Shown: positions 7,939 through 17,407 of the stretch, piece after piece
Position numbering within the stretch: position 1 is the first letter of the stretch
Layout of the letters: each line of letters starts with the position of its first letter
Assembly (NCBI GenBank): GCA_033064195.1
Contig: JARBJD010000594.1
Coordinates: 1 to 30,660 of the forward strand
Origin: Blattamonas nauphoetae
Lineage: Eukaryota; Preaxostyla; Oxymonadida
Direction: 5' to 3'
DNA length: 30,660 nucleotides
Translations under genes and position numbers: made by a program
The notes under the pieces: generated by a model
Told to the model about the DNA's origin: nothing
What the model saw: only the letters and a program-made list of their open reading frames with translations
Database searches by the model: none

Positions 7939-8782
7939 TCAGTGTATTATATTTTTGGATCAGTTCATTGATGAGTGTCTGTTGTTGTCCAACAATAGAG
8001 CACAATTCCTGAATGGCTTTCACACAGAAGCAAGAGAGTTCTGCATAATCAACTTGAAGACAATCTGGATTGGAATCATTCACGACTTCAGGGAATATTT
8101 CTTGGATCTGTTGAGCAATCACACCAATGTGTTTCTTCTCACTTTCCTTCTTCAAGCATTCGCATTTCTCTTTGCATTTCTTCAAGTGTTCTTCATCTGT
8201 CTCGCTCTCGATTTGTTTTGTCACTTTGTTGATCTTCGAGTCGAATGTATTAAATTGGTAGCGAACAATTTCGACTTTATTCAGTTGCTCAAGAACATCA
8301 GGGTACTGTTCAATATTTCTTTTCACTCTTCTGTCTGACAGTTGAGAAAAACTTCCTGTTGTGGATATTGAAAACACTCCTGAACCAGTGTCCTCATCGT
8401 AGTAGTACAAAGCTGGTGCGTCACACGGTGACCACATAATTATTCCATCACCATTGAACTGAATTCCTGATGTTTCTGCAATCGACTGTGAAATTGAAAT
8501 GCCAGACTTAAATGTTGATGCCGGATATGTTCCAGGATACTTCGGAAGTGATCCTTCTGAGATATTCCACTTCGCTCCATTCACATTGATCAATCCTCCA
8601 ATTGTTGGTGTCGTGATCGATCCATTTGTGCTGACTACTTTTTGGATTGATGATATCGCTGACTTGTGTGCTTCTGTTGTCTTCTGTAGTGTGTCGATCA
8701 CTGCCGAATTCTCGTTGGTTGTTGAGAGATTATGATCGATCATTTTCTCAATCATTTGTGAATTGTATTTTTGTCGACTCAT
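7922..8782 (-). CDS. Fibre-like protein with peptidase S74 intramolecular chaperone
   Basis: I chose the ATG at 8782 (286 aa), which follows an ATTTTAATT motif; the frame also allows a start 17 codons upstream. Layout: a helical head (1-55), a beta-rich stalk segment (about 56-145, Gly/Ser/Thr-rich), then an S74 chaperone domain from SDRRVKRNI at 149-157 through HIGVIAQQIQEIFPEVV (218-234) and VDYAEL to a terminal coiled coil. The Ser-Asp-x-Arg-x-Lys signature (S149, K154) is the auto-cleavage dyad known from phage tailspike chaperones and MYRF-type proteins, which trimerise and then cut themselves. A 30-residue Lys/Glu/Cys-rich insertion (185-217) splits the domain. It would be a trimeric attachment fibre or spike. 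It runs opposite to the capsid genes. Whole in this arm. Confidence 0.8.
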   Translation of the reverse strand: MSRQKYNSQMIEKMIDHNLSTTNENSAVIDTLQKTTEAHKSAISSIQKVVSTNGSITTPTIGGLINVNGAKWNISEGSLPKYPGTYPASTFKSGISISQSIAETSGIQFNGDGIIMWSPCDAPALYYYDEDTGSGVFSISTTGSFSQLSDRRVKRNIEQYPDVLEQLNKVEIVRYQFNTFDSKINKVTKQIESETDEEHLKKCKEKCECLKKESEKKHIGVIAQQIQEIFPEVVNDSNPDCLQVDYAELSCFCVKAIQELCSIVGQQQTLINELIQKYNTLISIPT

Positions 8783-8960
8783 TTTCGTTTGCTCTTTCAT
8801 TGAAATTAAAATTTTTGATTCCCTCATGAACATACGTCACCGGCACATTATTTCTGACATACTCAGAGACCAGCGAACAGTTCTCTTCTTTCATTGATTC
8901 AATTAATGCTTGTTCTGAACATACTCGACGTCTTTCCTTGTACATCGCAGTTGGATTCAT
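8748..8960 (-). CDS. Small ORF upstream of and overlapping the fibre gene (70 aa)
   Basis: A 70-codon frame starts at an ATG preceded on the minus strand by GGAATTTTTTAATTTGTATT, the minus-strand-class motif. It overlaps the fibre gene start by about 35 bp in another frame. The product is polar and charged with two Cys (RRRVCSEQALIESMKEENCS); no domain is recognised. The same frame is open in the inverted copy at 26437-26649. Because the arms are nearly identical, that is weak evidence of selection. It may be a small regulator, or only a leader ORF. Confidence 0.45.
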   Translation of the reverse strand: MNPTAMYKERRRVCSEQALIESMKEENCSLVSEYVRNNVPVTYVHEGIKNFNFNERANENESTKIQFTND

Positions 8961-10411
8961 TTAATACAAATTAAAAAATTCCAAATTAGATTTTCTTTCG
9001 TTGATTTCTCAGTTTTGGTTTTGTCACCAGAAACGAGGATCAATGGGTTCGATCACTCATTTCTCAACAATGTGTATTACGTTCTGATTCCTCGCGTTTC
9101 AGATCCGTCGGCAGTTGGAGATCATGATCGTATGCTTCGTTTTTTACTTTTTCCGAACTTTTGCAGAGATATTTGAGGTTTCAGGATCGGTCGTGGATCT
9201 CGGTACTTTTATGTAAAAACGAGTATGCCACTCTCATTTCTCTCTTTTTTCAGCTCTGTTTAACTCGTTTTTGATTGAATTGTCACTTCATTTTCACTAG
9301 TTATTGTTTCATTTTTGACCTCACTTCAGTCTTCATTTTTTCGTTGTTTATCCATAATATCCACTTCATTCATGTTTCTTTCAACTAAACTTTTTCTCCA
9401 ATTCAACACACTAATTCTCGTTTACTGAGTTTTCCGGACTTTTGCAGAGATCCGCCATTCAACGGCTCACTTCATATCTCGGAATTTTTCCGGAAAATTC
9501 AACATTTCACATACTTTTTTGAATCATTTTTGTTGTATTTAAGAGAGAAAAACCGGAACACAGACCTAATTTTCACTATTGGTGTCACATTTCACGTCAA
9601 TTTCACGTTCGTCAATTTCCCTCTCAGTATCATACTTGCCCGTTTCATTGTTGGTTGTTTCGCTTTCTTTTACTCTGTTTTTGTGAAAAAAGTGATGAAA
9701 AGTTGACTAAAATGATGTGCTGGTGAAGTGAGAACAGCCCACAAAATGGAAGTGATATGAGCAAAATGAAGAGGAATGGTGAAGAGATCAAATGTGAAAT
9801 GGGGAGAGAAAGTGATGAAATGAAAGGGACTACAGTCGGTTTTGAAGTGACAAAAACGGTCAAAAGTTGAGAAGTGAAAACATGAAAAAGTGACTTTATG
9901 GGAGAACTATCCGACAAAATCTCCTCAAAATTTGAGCACACCTTACTCATACCGTGAGAAAGAAGGATTTGCAGTGAAAATCGGATTAAAAAATCTATAG
10001 TGTCAAAATGTTGGTGCAAATGTGTCGTCACAAGTGTGATCGAAAAACCGACCCTCCAGAGAGAACTATAGGTGATGTAAAACCAGAATTCTCAAAAAAG
10101 CGTCGCTTGAGTGCAATTGTGAAGTGGTTTGAAGGAAAATCGGTTAAAATGAAAATTGACAAAAAATTGTGAAAACGATCGTGTGTCGAGGATCGTCAAA
10201 ACCGAATGACGCGAATACCTGTCCACTATCGTTTTGACACCTACGGAGACCATCAGAGGGCGAAAAGTGACGTGTAGGAGAAGAGCGAGATGTCACTTTC
10301 TCCTCCTTAAAAATTTTGTCATTTTCAAAATATGTTGTGGGGTCGGATCAAACTTTTTTTTCAAAAGTGCTTTTTTCCTAAAATTTCACCTATCAACATC
10401 AATTTCGTAAT
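8961..10411. other. Non-coding flank of the virus-like block
   Basis: About 1.45 kb without a credible gene. It holds the minus-class promoter motif at its left edge (8962-8985), two copies of a CTTTTGCAGAGAT motif (about 9153-9172 and 9433-9452), and a strongly strand-skewed stretch (about 9665-9900) rich in A and G on the plus strand with many AAGTGA/GTGAAA words. A 128-codon minus-strand frame at 9645-10031 is low in complexity and is rejected as a gene. The whole stretch recurs inverted at about 24989-26436. I could not identify an element terminus here. Confidence 0.6.
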
Positions 10412-10425
10412 TACAGGTAGACTTG

Positions 10426-10640
10426 TTCTGAAATGAAGAAGAATAGTTCTGAAATGAAGAGGAATAGTTCAGAAATGAAAATGATTGTTCAGAAATGAAG
10501 AGGAATTGTTCAGAAATGAAAATGATTGTTCAGAAATGAAGAGGAATAATTCAGAAATGAAAATGATTGTTCAGAAATGAAGAAGAATTGTTCAGAAATG
10601 AAAAATGATTGTTCAGAAATGAACACGAATAATTCAGATA
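10426..10640 (+). repeat. Left terminal array of transposon A
   Basis: About eleven tandem units of 20-21 bp begin with TTCAGAAATGAA (the first two have TTCTG). Units ending GARGAAT(T/A)G alternate with units ending AATGATTG, giving a 41-bp higher-order repeat. The inverted partner lies at 11444-11645. Confidence 0.9.
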
Positions 10641-11443
10641 TGAAAACAAGTCTGGTATTTCATTGATTCCACTGAGAAAAGGTAATCGGATGTACTGACG
10701 TTGCTCCACCATTCCACTAAATACAGATTCAACGAACAGATCACGATGAACAATCTCAAATGAGAATGTCAAAGATAAAAGAATGAGAGAATAGTACTCA
10801 TCAGGTTCATCCATACAGACAGCTGAGTTTCTGGTAAAAAAGCCATGGTTTATCAATTGTGATTAAATGTTGGGAATTTGTCAAGTTAAAGCGCCATGAA
10901 AAACCAGCGCATGATCCCTAAACCTGCACAAATTCGATTGTATTTCAGCGAGTTGACCAATCTTCACCACAATCCATCCGAGAACAGTTTGTGAGGTGAT
11001 TCACATTTAGTACTTTTTTGATTTCAGATTGTTCTGATGTGAGTCATGCAAAAGTTGGGGAAGATCTGTTCTCTGGTTCAGAAGATTTGGATTCTCAACA
11101 CCTGTTTTCAGGTTTTTTGTCACTTTTTTTGTCGGACCACTTGTATTACAAAGAAAAAAAGTGGAGTTTGTGCGGGTTCAGGATTAAAAGTGAGTTTCGC
11201 ATCGCACTATTTCAAACATTCAAGTTTTTTCTACAAAAACCGCTTCAGTATACAGTTTGTCCTTCTTTGTGTGTCTTTTGTTGAGATACTGATGCAAACC
11301 ACACCGTTTTGATGTGAGACGGGACTTATTTCTGACACCACGAGAACGAATTTGTTTTGACTTTGAGCGTTTGAGCAACCGTTCTTTCATTATAAAAGAA
11401 TGAATTTTCGAACTGTTTTTGTCTTTCAGGCCTGTTGAATTTG

Positions 11444-11645
11444 ATTTTCATTTCTGAATTATTCGTGTTCATTTCTGAACAATCATTTTTCATTTCTGAA
11501 CAATTCTTCTTCATTTCTGAACAATCATTTTCATTTCTGAATTATTCCTCTTCATTTCTGAATAATCATTTTCATTTCTGAACAATTCCTCTTCATTTCT
11601 GAACAATCATTTTCATTTCTGAACTATTCTTCTTCATTTCAGAAC
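11444..11645 (-). repeat. Right terminal array of transposon A
   Basis: Inverted partner of 10426-10640: about ten units of 20-21 bp with the core TTCATTTCTGAA and the same alternation of two unit types. Confidence 0.9.
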
Positions 11646-11689
11646 TAGTTTAGCTGTACAGCTCGACTAGTTCTGAATTGCATTGTAAT

Positions 11690-11880
11690 TTTTCAGAAAT
11701 ATACTTTAATTATTCAGAAATGAACATAATTTTTCAGAAATGTACTTTAATTTTTCAGAAATGAACATAATTGTTCAGAAATGAACAGAGATTGTTCAGA
11801 AATGAACAATGATTCTTCACAAATGAACAGTGATTTTTCTGAAATGAACACTAATTTTTCAGAAATGAATGATCAAAATG
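11690..11880 (+). repeat. Left terminal array of transposon B
   Basis: About nine units of 20-21 bp with core TTCAGAAATGAAC and variable tails (ATAATT, ACTTTAATT, AGAGATTG). The unit core is shared with transposon A. Confidence 0.85.
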
Positions 11881-12043
11881 AGTTGTCCAAATGCAATTTC
11901 GTAACCATATTCAGTCTTCTGAACAATGAAAAAAGGTTGATCGGACCCTTAAATTGTCTCAAAAAATTACGCGTAACCATTTTCGAATGTGACATCAGAT
12001 GATAAACGGAGAAGATTTTTCTGGAAAACCATCGTGAAATTTC

Positions 12044-13556
12044 ATGGAACGCTCCTTTTCTCTCATCGATGATGAATCTGAGACTGACGAGTCTCAAAAC
12101 TCACCGATCACCGAAAGACAAATACAATACCAATCTCTCAACGAATCGGATGGATGGTTCTTTGGTGATGAAGTTGTTGATTGTGAATCTGGGATGGAAA
12201 GTCAGCAGGATGGGCTTCTCACAGGCGGATTCAGTCAGGATTTTATTCGAACAAGTCTCAAACGATCGAAAGATGAACTTCGAAGACTCTTGCCAGAAAG
12301 AATTGAAGCAGTTGATAGTGCAAGCCCACCTGAACCTCTTATTCCACAAGATCCTCATGAGTTTGTTGAACTACCAGCTCCTCAGAAGATGAAACGTGGT
12401 CGTCCAACTTCTCGTCCTGCCCCAAAGCCCCGACGATCTTACACCATTCTCACGCCTTGTGAACGCGACTTGGTCCTCGATGAAGTGAAGGAAGGGAAGA
12501 AGTACGATTTGATTGTCGAAAAGTGGAACATCTCGAAAGGAACAATCAACAACATCGCATCTGGAAAACCTGCTCCCAAACCTCGTGGGGGAGCAGTCTA
12601 TCGAAAAATCACTCCAGAAATTTCACGATCAATGAATGATGCAATTCTTCAAAACCCACTCTTGAAGGGAGAAGAACTCAAAACTCTCGTCGAGGATAAT
12701 CATGGAACATCCGTTGCAGTGTCGACAATCAATGCTCACCTAACTTCACCAAAATGGTGGAACACGGGTGTACAAAGTTCACTGTGAAGAAAGTCGAGCT
12801 GCTCCAACACGAACGCAATTCGGAGGAAACAAAGGACGCGAGACTCGACTATCTTCAGCGATACGCAACAACATTCTCTCAAGGTGGATTTGCTGTCTAC
12901 ATCGACGAAACTTCCTTCAACAAGACCTGCTTCCAAAATCAAGGTCGTGCTCCAATCGGTCAGCGTTGCCTTCAACGAGTTCGTCGATTGCAAACTGAAA
13001 ATCTCACTGCAATCACAGCGATCTCTGAAGCGTGGGGTGTTGTTCATGTGACGTGGGTTCAAGGAACTGTGTCTGCCCTTGAATTCCAACATTTCCTCCT
13101 CTCACTTTTGAGTCCCTTCAAAGAAGAACGAATGAAAGCTGCACACTGATTCTGGACAATGTTGGCTTGCATAAGACGGATGAGGTGAAAGAGCTCATCA
13201 GATCGAAAAATTACACAACTCTGTTCACTCCACCAAATTCCTGTGAGCTGAATCCGATCGAGTACGTCTTTGGCATGTGGAAAGGTGGGAGTTCGATTCC
13301 TTCTCATGTCAGAACAGAGGATCAACTGCGGATTCATCTTTCGGAATCTCTCAGTGCAATTCCTCATCGTAAGATATCCGCGGCCATCAGATTTGTGTCT
13401 CTCAGACTTCATCCAATTGTCGCTCGCCGAGGTGATTTGGCTCTCAATCGAACACAAGAACAGTTCAACCGCGATTCGAACGGCCCACAAGCTCCAAGTC
13501 CGCAAGCAATCATGCCACCAGACCAAGGACCACGAGTGGAAGAACCTGAAGAATAA
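12044..13556 (+). pseudogene. Tc1/mariner-superfamily DD34E transposase, two frameshifts
   Basis: Starting at ATG 12044, the protein has an acidic head, an AT-hook-like KRGRPTSRP at residues 117-125, and a first helix-turn-helix (TPCERDLVLDEV to KGTINNI, about 137-171). A second DNA-binding region follows (about 190-233). The catalytic core has AVYIDETSFN (first D, codon at 12904), LILDN (second D, 13155) and ELNPIEY (E, 13260): D-to-E spacing is 34 residues, the Tc1-like DD34E pattern. Two single-base frameshifts interrupt it, near 12755-12765 (an A run) and near 13140-13146. Otherwise the core is uninterrupted and all three catalytic residues remain, so inactivation looks recent. The long acidic head is unusual for Tc1 transposases. 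Confidence 0.85.
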
Positions 13557-13653
13557 ACTGCTTCATCAATAATTCACCACACAAGAGTGTTTCCCTTCGT
13601 TCTGTCAGTCTTTTCTAAAACGAGTGGTCTAAAATAAAGCCGAAAAAGAGCCG

Positions 13654-13850
13654 TTCATTTCTGAACAATCACTGTTCATTTCCGAATAATCATTGTTCAT
13701 TTCAGAAAAATCACTGTTCATTTACGAATAATTCATGTTCATTTCTGAAAAATTAAAATTCATTTCTGAACAATCATGTTCATTTCTGAACAATCAAAAT
13801 ACATTTCTGAACAATTATGTTCATTTCTGAATAATTAAAATGCAATTCAG
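13654..13850 (-). repeat. Right terminal array of transposon B
   Basis: Inverted units with core TTCATTTCTGAA, about nine copies, the partner of 11690-11880. Confidence 0.85.
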
Positions 13851-13868
13851 AACTAGTCGAGCTGTATA

Positions 13869-15080
13869 GAACGTGTTTGAACATAATTTGAGACATAAAG
13901 GTGTTCATAGTGGCGAAATCTGAACATCGACTTTTTCGTCACTTTTTGGACCTAAGTTCGGTACACAGTTCGACGAATTCCCAACCGATTTTGATCAGGA
14001 TTGTCTTGATTGATGACCTACAGTGTCCCCGAGATTTTAGAATTTTTTTCAGAATTTTTCGAAATGGTTCTCACATTGGATTCGACTGATTTGTGGTCAA
14101 AAAGGGAAAAACACCAAAAAAGCGCCAACATTTTTTCGAATGTTGCCAAAATTTGCTTCAAAATTGACACTTTTCACGAGGTCAAAATATTGGACATATT
14201 TTTAGAATTTAGGTCAAATATTGATGTCATCAAAATGTCATAAATTCCTTTTAATACAAGATTCAAAATTGGTCAATCGGACTTGACTTTTAGTTTTGAT
14301 TTCAATGACAATTTCAGATTGGTTCCCAAATCGCTTCTATAACTACTCTCAACGATGTGTCAGTTTGAACATCGAAAGCAATTGTGAAGATTCCTGACGA
14401 ATAAAATAATGAACACATGATTGAACATCTGATATAGTGAGATGGGGTGTCAATGGGTGGATTTGAAAGATCTAAAATGGAGCTTACCAACTTTGGTGGA
14501 AGATGAGTAATATGTGCATAAAGTACTGTCTTCGTGACACAAGGCTATTAGAAAGGAGAAAACCGACATAGATTCACATTTGACGAAAATCAACACGAAT
14601 TGGAGTGAGTTGAAAGTTATTGTGAAAAGGGAGGGATTCATTGACATTGTTCCCCGTAATTTTTCTTTTTTGCGATCTGTCAGTGAAAATCACCCACTTC
14701 TTCGAAAAGTGTTGGGAAAACCAACTCTTCATTCCTGGAAAAAGTGAATCAGGTCAAAACTTCTCAGCCCTCCCCAATTGAAATTCAAACCAAGATCTCT
14801 GTCACAACCACAGTTTTCGAACCATGAATATTGTTGATTTGGTGGATGGAGATTTATTTTTCGACTGATTACTCATGGATGGTTTTTGAATTGAAATCGA
14901 AATTTTGGTCTGTCGGCTGATTCATTTTAGAGTACAACGAAACAAATGATGGGGTCGAGTCTCGAAAATAAACACCAAATATGCTAATAGTGGCGTCAAT
15001 AATGCACGAAAATCAATAATTCGTGCTCTTCTCTGTATAGGACAATAATGGGCCAACGAAGAAAACAATAAATTGTTAGA
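13869..15080. other. Non-coding stretch of left arm
   Basis: About 1.2 kb with no credible gene; small frames here are short and low in complexity. It is copied inverted at about 23780-24984. It includes T-rich text near 14035-14060 and A/T-rich homopolymer patches. I see no element ends in it. Confidence 0.5.
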
Positions 15081-15090
15081 ATTATGTCCC

Positions 15091-15450
15091 GATGTGATTC
15101 CGAGAAAACCTCGAAATATCTCGTTTTGGCCGTTTTTTCATGTGTTCTTGTCATATCTTCATAATCTGTGAACCAATTTTGATGAAAATTTCCGTAGAAA
15201 CGTTTTTTGGTGAAAACAAATTTTTAAAAAATGAGAAAAAAATAGTGGGTATCTGGGAAGACGTGAAAAAACGCTGTTTTTCTCGACGAAACTTTATTCT
15301 GAAAAAACCATGTATTTCTTTGAGTGTCTTTTGTCGATATATTTACGAAGAAAATGCTTTTCTCGGTCCAAAACGGATGTCTGGTTGTGGAGAAACGAGC
15401 TCAAAAAGTTTCGAAAAATGTGCGGATTTGCCGTATCCAGTGTTGTGAGG
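15091..15450 (-). repeat. Dispersed repeat family R1, copy 1
   Basis: About 360 bp related to 17800-18060, 20630-20910 and 23400-23750. Shared words include GTGAACCAATTTTGATGAAA and AAAACGGATGTCTGGTTGTGG with homopolymer A/T stretches between them. Small frames in it differ from copy to copy, so it is probably non-coding repeat DNA. Confidence 0.7.
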
Positions 15451-15707
15451 TACTCAAAGATTTTTGTACTCAAATAAATCTACAAATTCATTTTTGTCTT
15501 AGTTGGACCATTTTTGATTTATTTGTCATAGACCGTGAATTCTTGACAAAAACACAGTGATATGGTCAGAAGTTGAGAAGTGAGAGGTAAACCTGTAAAT
15601 ATGATCGACAATAATCGGAACAGTGTACATGCAGTCTAAAAAAGAGATTGAAACATTCGTAGGATGGATGCATCGGTTAAACTTTCAATGAATGTTTCGT
15701 TTGTTTC

Positions 15708-16130
15708 TTGGTGAATCTGAAGGAGATTAGACAGACATCAGAAACAAAATACAAATCAGTCTATGCAAGCATTTCGGACTGTACGATATTTCAAAACCAA
15801 AAGGAAACTCAATATTTTATCACAGAATTACATAGAACCAACCAAATGTATTTCCACGTTACATCATCGAAACCACTCGTTCATATTCATTATTGGTGTA
15901 TCGCCCATCCCTGAAAACAGGTGAAAGAGGTGGAACACCGTCCCCTTTCAACGACTATGGATCAAGGCTGTTTGTGTGGCCTCAGTTTTAACTACTCGAT
16001 GAAGTCCGATCTCTGGACAATGAGGTGGAATCAGACGGATCACAATCATCACCCTCTCGATTCAACACAAATCAAAGCAAATCACATTCCCAAGAATGAC
16101 GAAGAATCAATTTTCACACTCTTCAAAATG
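15708..16130 (+). pseudogene. Zinc-finger-like ORF fragment (FLYWCH/GCM/MULE-type?), interrupted
   Basis: Two pieces in the same frame are split by a stop codon near 15912. The first has YFITELHRTNQMYFHVTSS and HIHYWCIAHP; the second has CLCGLSFNYSMKSDLWTMRW followed by DHNHHPL. A Cys...W...HNH arrangement resembles the DNA-binding zinc fingers of FLYWCH, WRKY-GCM and MULE transposase proteins (family knowledge). No start with promoter is evident, and it may be one exon of a host or transposon gene. The same text lies inverted at about 22726-23145. The arm boundary cuts the frame: after LFK the two copies diverge. The family call is weak. Confidence 0.3.
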
Positions 16131-16860
16131 GGAATGATCTCATCGGAGTTGACTTCTTGTCGAATCACACCCTTTTCTTTCACCGCCCTGAACATACGAA
16201 CGGTCCCCAAGACTGTACTCCTCCGTCACCATCGCTGCTAGGGGGTTGGATCACTCTCTCATTTCTCCCGGATGATGTATAAAAATCCTGAAAACTGCAC
16301 TCAGAGTCGCAAGTGAGCTTGTCTTTTGTGGGGAGATCATTTCCAAGGGAAATCAAAATGCGATGGAATGATGATGGACCGGGACTTTTGTAGAGATATT
16401 GTTGAGTCATTTCTGGATGAATTGATTATTCTGCTTGAATGCCCGTACCTCGACCAACCTTGACGAAACCGCTCATTCAACAGGCTGGTATGACACGAAG
16501 TGTCATCCCCACCAGACTAGTCATCATGATTTCTGCCCCACCGATGTCGGGATCGGCTAGCCAGTCTTCTTTGCACGGGTCTGGAACTTAAGTAAACATC
16601 GTGTCACATTCTCTATGCGATTCTTCAGAAATGCTTGTCACCAACAGGGTCAGAAATATATCCATCATTGAAATGATCGACCGTCTCACATAAAAATTGA
16701 GATGAACCTCTCTAACGACAGCCCGATCAGAGATCTCAACCAGAAGAGGAGATTGAAATTGACTGTTGGTCTGAGTCCTTTTGAATGATGTCAAAACATC
16801 TGACCAACTGGTGCTTTCGCATGCATACCAACCTCGCGTATTGTTGTCCTATTTATTCGA
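16128..16860. other. Spacer stretch, no gene identified
   Basis: It holds a third copy of the CTTTTGYAGAGAT motif (about 16379-16398), a small perfect hairpin ATGACACGAAGTGTCAT (about 16487-16503), and at 16763-16804 a copy of the TTTTGAATGATGTCAAAA repeat that forms the fold-back at 17468-17693. A 68-codon minus-strand frame (16588-16794) is not convincing. Confidence 0.4.
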
Positions 16861-17407
16861 TTCTACTTCACAACGCTACAGTTGGTCTGAGTGTTGAGTT
16901 TGATGGGGGATGAACTATCGTCAATCTTGAATAGAAAGAGCTGTCTCCAAATACTTCCGAATGTCACGTTGTCGAGAGGTTGGAGGTTGTGCATGACATT
17001 CGGTGGGAGGGTGACGAGTGCGATCCCGGCATTCGTGAATGTGAGCTCGGCAGCTTCTCCCAGACAGACGCTGGAATTGTCAACCAAGAGTAGAGCGGGG
17101 GTCTTAGGTTTGTTCAAGATAGATCACTGTTCTCAAATATTGTCAAGGAGCACATTCTCGAGCCCTCTGTCAGATTGTGCTTGAATGAACCCTCCTTTTT
17201 CATTTTCTTCAACAACAGTCTGATCATCATCTCTGATTCCCATCCTTTCGAGATCATTCTCGTCCTTTGGTGCTCACAGGACGCAGTGAAGAGGGAGAAA
17301 CTTCACGTGGAATGAGATTGCTGCTATTGCTGAGAAGAGTGGGACTGGATGTGGAACGGGATAATGAAGTATTGTCTGGAACGCTCCACAGCCCCAACGA
17401 CTCAAAG

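Larger units (their letters stand above)
10414..11656. mobile_element. Transposon A: non-autonomous Tc1/mariner-type element, 1243 bp
   Basis: It starts CAGGTAGACTTGTTCTGAAA and ends, read inward on the other strand, CAGCTAAACTAGTTCTGAAA. TA lies on each side (10412-10413, 11657-11658). Both ends carry about 210 bp of inverted arrays of a 20-21 bp unit (TTCAGAAATGAA core). The 800-bp interior has no transposase. The empty site is preserved in the right arm near 24985, which proves insertion. The termini match those of element B next door, so B-type transposase probably moved it. The interior may include a captured exon (about 10660-10850, minus). Confidence 0.85.
11659..13864 (+). mobile_element. 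Transposon B: Tc1/mariner-type element with DD34E transposase, 2206 bp
   Basis: The ends are CAGCTCGACTAGTTCTGAA in inverted orientation, each next to TA (11657-11658 and 13865-13866), which is the Tc1/mariner target choice. Sub-terminal arrays of about nine 20-21 bp units lie at 11690-11880 and 13654-13850. Between them is one transposase gene (12044-13556) with two frameshifts. B abuts A and shares its single TA, so one element landed exactly at the end of the other. The right arm of the inverted duplication has the pre-insertion site. Confidence 0.88.
4726..16127 (+). repeat. Left arm of long inverted duplication
   Basis: From within capsid-like gene 1 to TTTTCACACTCTTCAAA at 16111-16127, the sequence recurs on the opposite strand at 22726-30660 with only scattered differences seen by eye. 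The left arm is about 3.45 kb longer because transposons A and B sit in it. The outer end of the repeat is not reached: it continues past the right edge of the window. Confidence 0.9.

Noticed and set aside
7904-8338. 144-codon plus-strand frame opposite the fibre gene
   Set aside because: Shadow of the S74 fibre gene, composed of Phe/Leu-rich text from the antisense strand of a coiled-coil region.
9645-10031. 128-codon minus-strand frame (and its inverted copy at 25364-25751)
   Set aside because: Low-complexity Phe/Leu/Ser/His text arising from the strand-skewed A/G-rich stretch; no domain and no promoter motif.
10426-10640. CRISPR-like periodic repeats
   Set aside because: The units are directly adjacent with no unique spacers and have an inverted partner array at 11444-11645 inside a TA-flanked transposon.
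16487-16503. Perfect small hairpin as a terminator
   Set aside because: Not next to any gene, and intrinsic terminators are not expected in this eukaryotic context.
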